NCBI RefSeq assembly: GCF_900090325.1
Contig: NZ_FMHW01000002.1
Span: 3,969,001 to 4,033,000, forward strand
Direction of reading: 5' to 3'
Length of the DNA: 64,000 nucleotides
Origin: Micromonospora pallida
GTDB lineage: Bacteria > Actinomycetota > Actinomycetes > Mycobacteriales > Micromonosporaceae
Positions 48,233-56,386 of this stretch are shown here, one piece after another. Under the pieces are notes generated by a model that saw only the letters and a program-made list of their open reading frames with translations, was not told where the DNA came from and made no database searches. A program made the translations under genes and the position numbers. Position 1 is the stretch's first letter; each line of letters begins with the position of its first letter.

Positions 48233-48874
48233 TCAGCCGGAGCAGTTGTTGCTGGTCTGCTTGACCGTGTACTCCCGGTCGTCGTGGGTGATGCCCGACG
48301 GGGCACCGTCGAAGTACGTCTCGACCTTCTCCCAGCCTCGGCGCTGCTCGTAGTGCAGGTGCGGGGCACCGGAGTTGCCGGTGCTGCCCAGCTTGCCGAT
48401 CTGCTGGCCCTGCTCGACCCGCTGACCGACCTCGACCATGGGCGGCTCGAGCAGGTGGAGGTACTGCGTCTCCCACCGGCCGCCGTGGTCGATCTTCACC
48501 CAGTAACCACCACCCCGGCCGCGCGGGCCGTCCGGGTTCTCCGGGGTACGACCACCGATCGACCCGTTGACGCCGGCCACGGTGACCGTGCCACCGTAGG
48601 ACGCGAGCACCGGCCTGCCCCACGCCTCCCCCTCTAGCGGGAACAGGTCGACGTCGTAGTCGTCGTGGCCGGGGTAGGTGCCGAGCTGCCACGTCTCGCC
48701 GCAGGCGACGGGGAGTTGGAACAGCGGTCGCGGCCCCGGTGGAAGCAACAACGGCACCACGACCACCGCAACGGCGACGATCAGCGCGACCGCCCCGAGG
48801 GCGAGGAGGACGAGAAGGGCGCGGCCCCGGCGGGCGCGGTGGCTACGCGGTCGGGGGTGCTGGCCGGTCGTCAC
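48233..48874 (-). CDS. M23 family peptidase (LytM-type), membrane-anchored
   Basis: A 213-residue protein with an N-terminal Arg-rich cytoplasmic stretch, one transmembrane helix (LLVLLALGAVALIVAVAVVVV) and an extracellular M23 domain. Zinc-ligand segments are HDDYDVDLFP and HLHYEQRRG, with YGGTVTVAGVNG and IDHGGRWETQYLHL between them. It would cleave peptidoglycan cross-bridges, or act as a LytM regulator if a ligand has been lost; the first motif (HDDYDVD) is close to the usual HxxxD. The GTG at 48874 is the likely start. Confidence 0.82.
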   Translation of the reverse strand: MTTGQHPRPRSHRARRGRALLVLLALGAVALIVAVAVVVVPLLLPPGPRPLFQLPVACGETWQLGTYPGHDDYDVDLFPLEGEAWGRPVLASYGGTVTVAGVNGSIGGRTPENPDGPRGRGGGYWVKIDHGGRWETQYLHLLEPPMVEVGQRVEQGQQIGKLGSTGNSGAPHLHYEQRRGWEKVETYFDGAPSGITHDDREYTVKQTSNNCSG

Positions 48875-48951
48875 GGCTCCGAGGATGGCAGACGCCGCCA
48901 AGGCGTGCTGCCCCGGCACGACATTCGGTACGGGGCATCGTCACGCGCCAG

Positions 48952-48996
48952 ATCTTGGACAGTTACCGTTCAGCGAGGACGGTAACTGTCCAAGAT
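48952..48996. terminator. 18-bp inverted repeat, terminator/REP-like element
   Basis: ATCTTGGACAGTTACCGT at 48952-48969 is exactly inverted at 48979-48996, with a 9-nt loop. It lies 47 nt beyond the stop codon of the minus-strand uronate operon, so it probably ends that transcript. The sequence looks like a dispersed repeat rather than a unique terminator. Confidence 0.75.
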
Positions 48997-49043
48997 TCGG
49001 CTCGCGTCCTGGGCGAACTGGTCGGGGACGCAGGGCACGAGGC

Positions 49044-49877
49044 TCAACTCCGTCCGCTGTGGCACAGCGTCGACGGGCCGTCGGGGACGCTGTCCCGGTA
49101 CGTCTCCGAGTCCAGGACCGGCGCGTACCCCAGGTCGCGGCGGGCAGCGTCGAGGTCGAAGAGCGCCTCAGTGTTCGCCGAGGTGATCGTGTACGCCCCG
49201 AAGCGGACGTCCGCCCGCAGCGCGCGGCGTACCGCCTGGCCCAGGTCGGCCGGGCCGAGCCAGGTGTCGAACCAGCCGTGCGTCGGCGGCGCCGGACGGC
49301 ACCCGCCGAGGCGCAGGCAGACCACTGAGAACGCGCCGTCGTCGGCGTACACCCGGGCGGCGGCCTCGCCGAAGACCTTGGTCGCGCCGTAGCCGCAGCA
49401 CGGGTGGGGCGGCCACGAGTCGCGGATCGGACCGGGCTCGGGTCGGGCGCTCGGTGGGAGGTAGCCGCCGAGCGCGTGGACGGAGCTGGCGAGCACCATC
49501 CGGCGTACGCCCGCCTTGGCCGCTGCCACCAGGACCCCGGTCAGCACCTCGATGTTGGGGCCGCGCAGCGTGTCCCAGTCCTTCCCCGGCCGCGGGTTCC
49601 CGGCCAGGTGCACGACCGCGTCCATCCCGGCGCAGACCTGCTCGGCGAACCCCGGGTCGGCGAGGTCACCGCACACCACCTCGACCCGCCTGGCGCGCGG
49701 AGCGCCGGCCCCACCCGGAACGGGCCCGCCCGCGACTCCGTCCGCAGTCGCCGCGCCGAAGGGATCAGGAGCGCGCAGGTCGGTCAACCGCAGCTCGTGG
49801 TCTGCGGCGAGTTCCGGCACGAGCAGCGTGCCGACCCCGCCGGCCGCGCCGGTGATGAGTACTCGCATTCGGGTCAC
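49044..49877 (-). CDS. NAD-dependent epimerase/dehydratase family, uronate dehydrogenase-like
   Basis: A 277-residue short-chain-type enzyme. The nucleotide motif is LITGAAGGVGTLL; the catalytic YxxxK is in YGATKVFGE. Family-specific segments are VVHLAGNPRPGKDWD, MVLASSVHALGGY and GWFDTWLGPADL. These recall bacterial uronate dehydrogenases, which oxidise glucuronate or galacturonate to aldarolactones. The GTG at 49877 overlaps the stop of the upstream dehydratase; an ATG at 49868 is possible. Together with the SMP-30-like lactonase and the dehydratase, it outlines an oxidative uronate pathway. Confidence 0.83.
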   Translation of the reverse strand: MTRMRVLITGAAGGVGTLLVPELAADHELRLTDLRAPDPFGAATADGVAGGPVPGGAGAPRARRVEVVCGDLADPGFAEQVCAGMDAVVHLAGNPRPGKDWDTLRGPNIEVLTGVLVAAAKAGVRRMVLASSVHALGGYLPPSARPEPGPIRDSWPPHPCCGYGATKVFGEAAARVYADDGAFSVVCLRLGGCRPAPPTHGWFDTWLGPADLGQAVRRALRADVRFGAYTITSANTEALFDLDAARRDLGYAPVLDSETYRDSVPDGPSTLCHSGRS

Positions 49878-51010
49878 CAGTTCGTGAAGGAGCCGTCGCG
49901 GCGGTGGTAGACCGGCAGCGGATCCGGCCCGCGCTGGTCGAGCCGGCGAGCGGCGGCGAGGTCGAGTTCGATGCCGAGGCCGGGGCGCTCCGCCGGTCGT
50001 ACGCGACCGGGGGCCAGCTCGGGTCCGGCGGTCACCACGGGCGAGGGCGGGAACTCGGACCAGGGCTGTTCCTGGACGGAGACGTTCGGCAGGACCAGGT
50101 TCAGGTGTGCCGAGGCGGCGGCGGTGACCGCGCCGAGCGGATTGTGCACGGCCAGATTGATGTGGTGCGTCTCGGCCAGCGCGGCGATCTTGCGAGCTTC
50201 GGTGAGGCCCGTGTTGGCCACGTCGACCCGGGCGTGGTCGATCAGCTCACCCTCGATCAGTGGCCGGAACTCCCACTTCGTACCGAGCTGCTCGCCCGCC
50301 GCGAGCGGGACCGAGGTGCGCTGGCGCAGCGTCCGATAGCCGTCGAGGTGTTCGCTGCGCAGCGGGTCCTCGACGAAGTACGGCCGCAGCGGCTCCAACT
50401 CCCGGCAGAGCGTCACCGCCTGCGGGGGTTCCAGCCGGGTGTGCACGTCGAGCAGCAGTTCGACGTCGTCGCCCAACGTAGCGCGGAGCCGTTCCATGGT
50501 GGCGACGGTGTTCCGGAGGGCGCGGCGCTGGTCGTACTCGCCGTCGGGGTCCGGGCTGTTCGCCGGCACCCGCAGGAACCGCCAGCCGGCCGCCACCAGC
50601 CGCTCGGCCTCGGCCACCATGGCTTCCGGTTCCCGGGCGGCGACGTGGACGTAGCTTTCCACGTAGTCCCGGGAGGCGCCGCCGAACAGCTGGTAGAGCG
50701 GGACGCCGAGCGTCTTGCCGCGCAGGTCCCAGAGCGCCACGTCGATCGCGGCGAGCACGGAGGCGAGCACGCCGGTCGCCGGGAAGAAGCCCGAGCGGGC
50801 GAGCACCTGCCCGTGGTGTTCGATCCGGCCCGGGTCGGCCCCCACCAGTTGCTCGGCGAAGTCCTCCACCGCGCCCCGGACGGCCCGCCAGCGGGACCGC
50901 ATGCCGACCTCGCCCACGCCGTACTCGCCGGAGTCGGTGTGCACGAGCACCAGCAGCATGGCGCTGCTGCCCTGCGGCACGGTCAGCAGTTCCAGGTCAA
51001 TGATCTTCAC
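49874..51010 (-). CDS. Enolase-superfamily sugar-acid dehydratase (mannonate/galactonate dehydratase-like)
   Basis: A 378-residue enolase-superfamily enzyme. Metal and catalytic segments are LLLDVHTRLEPPQAV, YFVEDPLR, LAAGEQLGTKWEFRPLIE and HNPLGAV, as in the ManD/RspA/galactonate dehydratase group. It probably dehydrates an aldonic or aldaric acid produced by the neighbouring dehydrogenase/lactonase. The ATG at 51010 overlaps the SMP-30 gene end by 14 nt. Confidence 0.87.
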   Translation of the reverse strand: MKIIDLELLTVPQGSSAMLLVLVHTDSGEYGVGEVGMRSRWRAVRGAVEDFAEQLVGADPGRIEHHGQVLARSGFFPATGVLASVLAAIDVALWDLRGKTLGVPLYQLFGGASRDYVESYVHVAAREPEAMVAEAERLVAAGWRFLRVPANSPDPDGEYDQRRALRNTVATMERLRATLGDDVELLLDVHTRLEPPQAVTLCRELEPLRPYFVEDPLRSEHLDGYRTLRQRTSVPLAAGEQLGTKWEFRPLIEGELIDHARVDVANTGLTEARKIAALAETHHINLAVHNPLGAVTAAASAHLNLVLPNVSVQEQPWSEFPPSPVVTAGPELAPGRVRPAERPGLGIELDLAAARRLDQRGPDPLPVYHRRDGSFTNW

Positions 51011-51896
51011 TGCGCCCCCAGGTGTAGGTGGGTCCGGCGTCGACCCCGACCTCGACGGCGAAGATCCGGCCGCTGTCCGGTGCCGCCTGGCGGGTCGCCG
51101 CGTCCAGCCCGATCCAGGCCGAGGTCACCACGAGGGTGCCGGCGACGAGGCAGACGGCGGTCGGCCGGGGCACCGGCACCCGTACCTGCGTCAGCAGGGT
51201 GCCGTCCGGGGCGAAACGGCGGACGCTCCAGCCGTCCCACATCGCCACCCAGAGGCAGCCCTCGGCGTCGACGCAGAGCCCGTCGGGGGTGGCATCGTCG
51301 TACTCCACCAGGGTGCGCGGGTCGTCGACCTCGCCGCTGGCCGGGTCGTAGCGGTAGGCGGTCAGCCGCCGACGCCGGCTGTCCACGTGGTACATCGTCT
51401 CGCCCGACGGGTCGAACCCGAGCCCGTTCGCGCACCCGATGTCCGTCAGCACGGTCGCCACCGAGCCGTCCGGTTCCAGCCGGTAGAGCCCGCCGGACCA
51501 GGGTTCCGCGCCGCCGAGGATCTGGCTTCCGGCGAGGAACCGGCCGTACGGGTCACAGCTCCCGTCGTTCATTTGGGTCTGCGGCGCGGCGACGTCACCG
51601 GTGAGCGCGCGTACCGTGCCGTCGGTGGCGACGTGCCGGAAGCCGCGCCCGGCCGCCACGACCCAGCCCGCGCCGGGGGCCGCGAGCGGTGCCACCGCCC
51701 CGGTCGCCGCGCCCACGTCGTACCCGGCGAGCACCTCGATCCGGTCGCCGTCGAACCGTCCCCGCCACAGCCGACCGACGCGGATGTCGACCCAGAGCAG
51801 TTCACCGGTATGCGGGTCCAGCCGAGGCCCCTCACCGAGTTCGTAGTGCTCGGCGAGGACCGGCCGGGCGAGCAGCGTTTCAGGACTTGACGGCAC
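50997..51896 (-). CDS. SMP-30/gluconolactonase family protein
   Basis: A 299-residue six-bladed beta-propeller lactonase. The metal ligand motifs are LGEGPRLDPHTGELLWVDI (Glu), QMNDGSCDPYGRF (Asn), CANGLGFDPSGETMYHVDS (Asn) and TPDGLCVDAEGCLWVAMW (Asp). It would open sugar-acid lactones made by the uronate dehydrogenase. The GTG at 51896 starts 17 nt inside the 3' end of the permease gene, which shows tight packing. Confidence 0.9.
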   Translation of the reverse strand: MPSSPETLLARPVLAEHYELGEGPRLDPHTGELLWVDIRVGRLWRGRFDGDRIEVLAGYDVGAATGAVAPLAAPGAGWVVAAGRGFRHVATDGTVRALTGDVAAPQTQMNDGSCDPYGRFLAGSQILGGAEPWSGGLYRLEPDGSVATVLTDIGCANGLGFDPSGETMYHVDSRRRRLTAYRYDPASGEVDDPRTLVEYDDATPDGLCVDAEGCLWVAMWDGWSVRRFAPDGTLLTQVRVPVPRPTAVCLVAGTLVVTSAWIGLDAATRQAAPDSGRIFAVEVGVDAGPTYTWGRSEDH

Positions 51897-52698
51897 CGGC
51901 GATTCCCTCGACGAAGGTCCGTTGCAGGAACAGGAAGATCGCGATGATCGGCAGCAGGCTGATCGTCGCCGCGGCGGCCAGGCCGCCCCAGTCGGTGGCC
52001 TCCTGCCCGAAGAAGCTGTACATGCCGACACCGAGCGTGCGCAGCTCCGGCCGGCCCAGGGTGAACACCAGCGGGATGAAGAAGGCGTTCCAGGCCGCCA
52101 TGAAGTTGAACAGCGCCACGGTGCCGATCACCGGCTTGGCCAGCGGCAGCATGATCCGGAAGAAGATGCGCGGGTAACCGGCGCCGTCCATCCGGGCCGC
52201 GTCCTCCAGTTCCTGCGGCATGCCGGCGAAGTACCCCATGAAGAGCAGGATGGGTACGACGTGCGCCGGCCCGGCGGTGGCCAGCACCGCGCCGAGCAGA
52301 CCGTTGCTCAGCCCGAGCCCGTCGACCAGCTTGAAGATCGGGATGATCGTGTAGCCGTGCGGGATGAACATGGTGGCGACGAGCAGTCCGACGATCACCT
52401 TCTTGCCGGGCAGGCGGCCCCGGCCGAGGGCGTACCCGGAGGTGGCGGAGACCAGCAGGACGATGGCCACGACGGTGACGGAGAAGACCACCGTGTTGGA
52501 CAGGTAGGTGCCGAAGTGCGCGGTGTCCCAGGCCCGGACGAAGTTGTCGAGGTTCCACTCCTCGGGCAGCACCGAGAGCCCGCCGAGGAAGACCTCCCGC
52601 TCCGACTTGAAGGACGTGGAGACCATCCAGACGAACGGATAGATCCAGACCAGGCAGAGCGGGATCAGCAGCAGGTGCCAGAGGTGCAGCCGGCGCAT
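51880..52698 (-). CDS. ABC sugar transporter permease (MalG-type)
   Basis: A 272-residue permease with six helices. The EAA loop is ELEDAARMDGAGYPRIFFRIMLPLAKP. The ATG at 52698 shares its A with the upstream TGA (TGATG), so translation is coupled to the partner permease. The C terminus is VEGIAGAVKS, typical of the family. Confidence 0.92.
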   Translation of the reverse strand: MRRLHLWHLLLIPLCLVWIYPFVWMVSTSFKSEREVFLGGLSVLPEEWNLDNFVRAWDTAHFGTYLSNTVVFSVTVVAIVLLVSATSGYALGRGRLPGKKVIVGLLVATMFIPHGYTIIPIFKLVDGLGLSNGLLGAVLATAGPAHVVPILLFMGYFAGMPQELEDAARMDGAGYPRIFFRIMLPLAKPVIGTVALFNFMAAWNAFFIPLVFTLGRPELRTLGVGMYSFFGQEATDWGGLAAAATISLLPIIAIFLFLQRTFVEGIAGAVKS

Positions 52699-53687
52699 CA
52701 GTGACTCCCCTTCAGGTACTGCCGGCGCAGCAGCGGTGCCTGCAGTGCGGTCATCAGCAGCGTGATCAACCCGAAGACGACACCGGCGGCACAGGCGAAG
52801 CCGTAGCGGGGCGCGTTCAGCTCGGGGTTGAAGGCGTACCGGTAGATGTAGGTGGCGACCACGTCGGTGGCGTAGTTGGGGCCGCCCTGCGTCATCGCCT
52901 GCACCAGGTCGAACGGGTTCATGCTCTTCTGGAAGGTGAGCAGCAGGATCACCACGCCGATCGGGGCGATCACCGGGAGCGTGACGTTCCACAGCGTCTG
53001 CCGGCCGTTCGCCCCGTCGATCTTCGCGGCCTCGTACAGGTCCTCGGGAACGGTCTGCAGCGCGGCGAGCCAGTAGATGAGCGTGATGCCGAAGCCCTTC
53101 CAGACGTCGACCGCCATGACCGTCGGCAGGGCGTACGACTCGGAGAGGAAGCTCACCGGTGTGTCGACGAGCCCGACCGAGCGCATCAGCTCGTTGACGA
53201 ACCCGCCGGCCGGGTCCAGCAGGACCGCGATGACGATGCCGACCACCGCGGTGGTGGTCACGACCGGCAGGAAGAGCAGGAGCCGGTAGAGGTTGCGCCC
53301 GCGCAGCTTCCGGCTGTTGAGCAGGATCGCCACGAGCAGCGCCAGCGGCATCTCGACGCAGATCGCGACCAGGGAGAAGAAGAAGGAGTTCCGGAACGAG
53401 TGCCAGAACTTCTCGCTGCCCAGCACCTCGGTGAAGTTGGCGAAGCCGACGAACTCGGTCGCCGGGCCCACCCCGTCCCAGTTGAAGAACGAGTACCACC
53501 AGCTCGCGACCATCGGCCAGAGCGTGAAGGCCACGAAGAGCAGCAGCATCGGGGCGAGGAAGACGTACTGCCAGGCGTACTGGCGCAGCTTGCCGGGACG
53601 GCGGCGCCGGGCGGCGGTGGGAGCCGGCCGGGGTGGCGCCGCCGAGTCGGCGGCGCCACCCGGGACGACGGTGGGGACGCTGGTCAC
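52698..53687 (-). CDS. ABC sugar transporter permease (MalF/UgpA-type)
   Basis: A 329-residue permease with an Arg/Pro-rich cytoplasmic N terminus (about 35 residues), six helices and the EAA loop DLYEAAKIDGANGRQTLWNVTLPVIAP. The GTG at 53687 overlaps the stop of the binding-protein gene (GTGA). It forms the channel with the MalG-type permease; the ATPase is again missing from the operon. Confidence 0.92.
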   Translation of the reverse strand: MTSVPTVVPGGAADSAAPPRPAPTAARRRRPGKLRQYAWQYVFLAPMLLLFVAFTLWPMVASWWYSFFNWDGVGPATEFVGFANFTEVLGSEKFWHSFRNSFFFSLVAICVEMPLALLVAILLNSRKLRGRNLYRLLLFLPVVTTTAVVGIVIAVLLDPAGGFVNELMRSVGLVDTPVSFLSESYALPTVMAVDVWKGFGITLIYWLAALQTVPEDLYEAAKIDGANGRQTLWNVTLPVIAPIGVVILLLTFQKSMNPFDLVQAMTQGGPNYATDVVATYIYRYAFNPELNAPRYGFACAAGVVFGLITLLMTALQAPLLRRQYLKGSH

Positions 53688-55162
53688 TTCTGGCCCGGGT
53701 TGAACGGCTGCAGCGGGTCCCAACCGGGGAAGGTGAGGTCAGCGCGCGAGGCCTGCACCCCCTTGGCCGACAGGGCCTTGACCTGCTCGTCGATGAAGGC
53801 CTCGAGCTGGCCGTTGAGGGTCGTGACGGCCGAGCCGGCGAAGGGCTGGTTGCGCAGGATGGCCGGCAGGGCGATCTCGGACCACTGCAGGTCCTGCTTG
53901 CCGCGGATGGCCGACAGGAGTTGCGCGCCGCCGGGGCTGGCGAGCGTCGGGTTGGGAACGAGCCGGACGGTCTCCGCGGCGACGTCCATGATCGCCTTCT
54001 GGTCCGGGTTGCCCGCAGCCTTGTCCTGCCAGGCGCTCTCCAGAGCGGTCAGGGTGCCGAACTTCTCGTAGTACGCCCGGTGGAACTCCTTCGAGGCGAG
54101 GAAGTCCATCACCTTCCACGCCTGCTCCGGGTGCTTGCTCTGCGCCGACATCGACCAGAGCGGGCTGAAGCTGGCCGTCTGCCCCGAGTAGCCGCCGCGC
54201 CCGGCCGCCGGCACGGGCACGGCCGCGATGCTCATGTCGAGCTGCGGGTTCAGCTTGCGGACCTCGTTGATCTGGAACGGAGCGGCGAGGAACATCGCCA
54301 GCTCGCCCTTGGCGAACGCCGTGTGCACCCGGCCCGCGTCTGTCCAGGTCTCCCAGCCCGGGGTCATGATCTTCGCCGCGTGCATCCGGCGGAGCAGGTC
54401 GACCGCCGCGGCGAGCGACGGGTTGGTGATCGCCGCCTTGCCGGTGCGCAGGTCGATGCCGTTGTCGATCGAGGACGGTCCGGCGGTGTGCTGGAACATG
54501 CGGGCCAGGTTGCTCTTGCTCCACAGGCCGGCGAAGCCGAACGTCTTGCCCCCGCCGGCCCGGGTGATGGCGGCGGCGGCCTGCTCCATTTCCTCCCAGG
54601 TCTTCGGGACGGCGCTGACGCCACCGACCTTCGCGGCGGTGTTGTTCATCAGGAGGAACCGCACCACGGACCACTTGCCCCAGACCAGCGGCAGCGAGTA
54701 GAGCTTGCCGTCGCGGTGCAGGCCCGAGGTGGCCGGGTCGAGGGTGCCCTCGGGGAACCGGGCCTTGAACTCGTCGGTGACGTACTGGTCCAGGGGTGCG
54801 ACCCAGCCCCGCGAGAAGATCCGGTCGAAGCCCTGGTCCTGCGCCCGGAAGACGTCCGGCGCGTTGCCCTGCTGGAAGCTGAGTTCGATGGCGTTGATCT
54901 GCTGGTCGGTCGGGTTCTCGATGACCTGGACCTTGATGCCGGGGTTCTCCTTCTCGAACAGGTCGAACTGTTCGCGGTAGAACTGGGAGGCACCGGTGGG
55001 GTCGGGAACCAGCATGACCTTGATCGTCACGGTGTCCCCACTGGACTCGTCGCCACCGCCGACCAGGTTGCATGCGGTGGTCAACCCGCCCGCCGCGGTC
55101 GCGGCAGCCCCCACACCCAGGATCCGCAGCAGGGACCGGCGGGTGAGTTCAGCTTGCTTCAT
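53684..55162 (-). CDS. ABC sugar-binding lipoprotein with twin-arginine signal
   Basis: A 492-residue family 1 solute-binding protein. The N terminus LTRRSLLRILG is a twin-arginine motif followed by a hydrophobic stretch and a lipobox-like LTTAC (Cys about residue 31), so it may be a Tat-exported lipoprotein. The mature part (VTIKVMLVPDPTGASQFYREQFDLF) is the usual two-lobe fold. AGGAG precedes the ATG at 55162. Its ligand is likely an oligosaccharide or uronic-acid-containing fragment released by the nearby secreted protein. Confidence 0.9.
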   Translation of the reverse strand: MKQAELTRRSLLRILGVGAAATAAGGLTTACNLVGGGDESSGDTVTIKVMLVPDPTGASQFYREQFDLFEKENPGIKVQVIENPTDQQINAIELSFQQGNAPDVFRAQDQGFDRIFSRGWVAPLDQYVTDEFKARFPEGTLDPATSGLHRDGKLYSLPLVWGKWSVVRFLLMNNTAAKVGGVSAVPKTWEEMEQAAAAITRAGGGKTFGFAGLWSKSNLARMFQHTAGPSSIDNGIDLRTGKAAITNPSLAAAVDLLRRMHAAKIMTPGWETWTDAGRVHTAFAKGELAMFLAAPFQINEVRKLNPQLDMSIAAVPVPAAGRGGYSGQTASFSPLWSMSAQSKHPEQAWKVMDFLASKEFHRAYYEKFGTLTALESAWQDKAAGNPDQKAIMDVAAETVRLVPNPTLASPGGAQLLSAIRGKQDLQWSEIALPAILRNQPFAGSAVTTLNGQLEAFIDEQVKALSAKGVQASRADLTFPGWDPLQPFNPGQK

Positions 55163-55309
55163 GTCCTACTCCTGTTCGATCACCGGTGGCGGAGCCGATC
55201 GGCCAACCATGACGTGGCTTCGGTCTGTGTTTCGTCGCGGTGAAGAGCGTGTTGAGGACAGTAGCTTCACCGACCACCTTGTGCAATAGCCATCCGCCAT
55301 GTGGGTTGG

Positions 55310-56326
55310 TTACGCATAGCTGTCATGGATTGGCCCGGTGTGGCGAGGCGCCGACGATCCGGCCAGCGCCTCGCCGACGAACCGGATCTGTTCGACCCGC
55401 TGCCGGACGGCCCCACCCTCGTGCCCGTTGTACGGCCACACCCGGATGTCCCTGGGTCCGGCGTAGTGGTTGTAGGCGGCGAAGACCGTCGAGGGTGGAC
55501 AGACGGCGTCCCGGAGCCCCACCGAGAAGAGCGCCGGGGCGGTGGCGTGCGCGGCGAAGTTGACCCCGTCGAAGTAGCTCAGCGTCTGGAAGACCCGCTC
55601 CTCGGCGTCCCGGTGGACGGAGAGATAGGTGGTCAGTTCCGAGTAGGGCGCGGCGCCGGTGGCCTCGGTGGCCCGCCGATAGTGGCAGAGGAACGGCACG
55701 TTGGCGACGACCGCGGCGAGCCCCTCGACGAGCCCCGCGGCGGCGAGCGCGATCCCGCCACCCTGGCTGCCGCCGGCCACCACCACCCGGTCCGGATCGA
55801 CCAGTGGGTGCTCGCGGACGGTCTCGACGGCGCGCACCGCGTCGGTGAAGACCCGCCGGTAGTAGTACCCGTCCCGGTCGGCGATCCCCCTGGTCAGGAA
55901 GCCGGTGACGGCCGGCCCGCCGACCGGCGCCGGGTCCGGTGTGTCGCCGGCCAGGGAGCCGTTGGAGCCCTGGCCACGGGTGTCCATCACGAGGTGGGCG
56001 TACCCGGCGGCGCTCCAGTGCAGCCAGTCCAGCGGGAGGCTGCGGCCGCCGCCGTAGCCGATGAACTCGACGACGCAGGGCAGCGGCCCGGTGGCGCCGC
56101 GCGGGGTCAGGAACCAGCCGCGCACCGGGTGGCCGCCGAATCCGGCGAAGGTGACGTCCCAGCACTCGACGGTGACCAGACCCGCGTCGTACGGCTGGAA
56201 ACGCGCCGGGAACGCCTGGGATCGGGCCTGGTCGAGGGTGTTCCGCCAGTAGGCCCGGAAGTCGTCCGGCTCGTTCCGGTCGGGTCGGTACTCCCGCAGG
56301 CGGTCCAGCGGCCAGTCAACAAGCAT
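55310..56326 (-). CDS. Acetylxylan esterase / cephalosporin-C deacetylase family (AXE1) hydrolase
   Basis: A 338-residue alpha/beta hydrolase of carbohydrate esterase family 7 type. Segments are GYGGGRSLPLDWLHW with an oxyanion role, DTRGQGSNGS, the nucleophile VVAGGSQGGGIAL (Ser about residue 178), the acid GLRDAVCPPST and the histidine NGHEGG. It removes acetyl groups from short xylo- or other oligosaccharides. No signal peptide is seen, so it would act after uptake. The ATG at 56326 has GGGAG upstream; 56341 is an alternative. It is divergent from the large secreted protein gene. Confidence 0.9.
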   Translation of the reverse strand: MLVDWPLDRLREYRPDRNEPDDFRAYWRNTLDQARSQAFPARFQPYDAGLVTVECWDVTFAGFGGHPVRGWFLTPRGATGPLPCVVEFIGYGGGRSLPLDWLHWSAAGYAHLVMDTRGQGSNGSLAGDTPDPAPVGGPAVTGFLTRGIADRDGYYYRRVFTDAVRAVETVREHPLVDPDRVVVAGGSQGGGIALAAAGLVEGLAAVVANVPFLCHYRRATEATGAAPYSELTTYLSVHRDAEERVFQTLSYFDGVNFAAHATAPALFSVGLRDAVCPPSTVFAAYNHYAGPRDIRVWPYNGHEGGAVRQRVEQIRFVGEALAGSSAPRHTGPIHDSYA

Positions 56327-56350
56327 GCATACCACTCCCAACAGAGACCC

Positions 56351-56379
56351 TTGACACAGGTATCAATTGCATCAACGAT
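56351..56379 (+). promoter_or_regulatory. Predicted promoter giving a leaderless transcript
   Basis: TTGACA (56351-56356), 17-nt spacer, AACGAT (56374-56379, weak -10). The expected start lies at about 56386-56387, which is the A of the ATG, so the mRNA may have no leader. There is also no Shine-Dalgarno sequence before this ATG. Confidence 0.5.
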
Positions 56380-56386
56380 CCATTTC

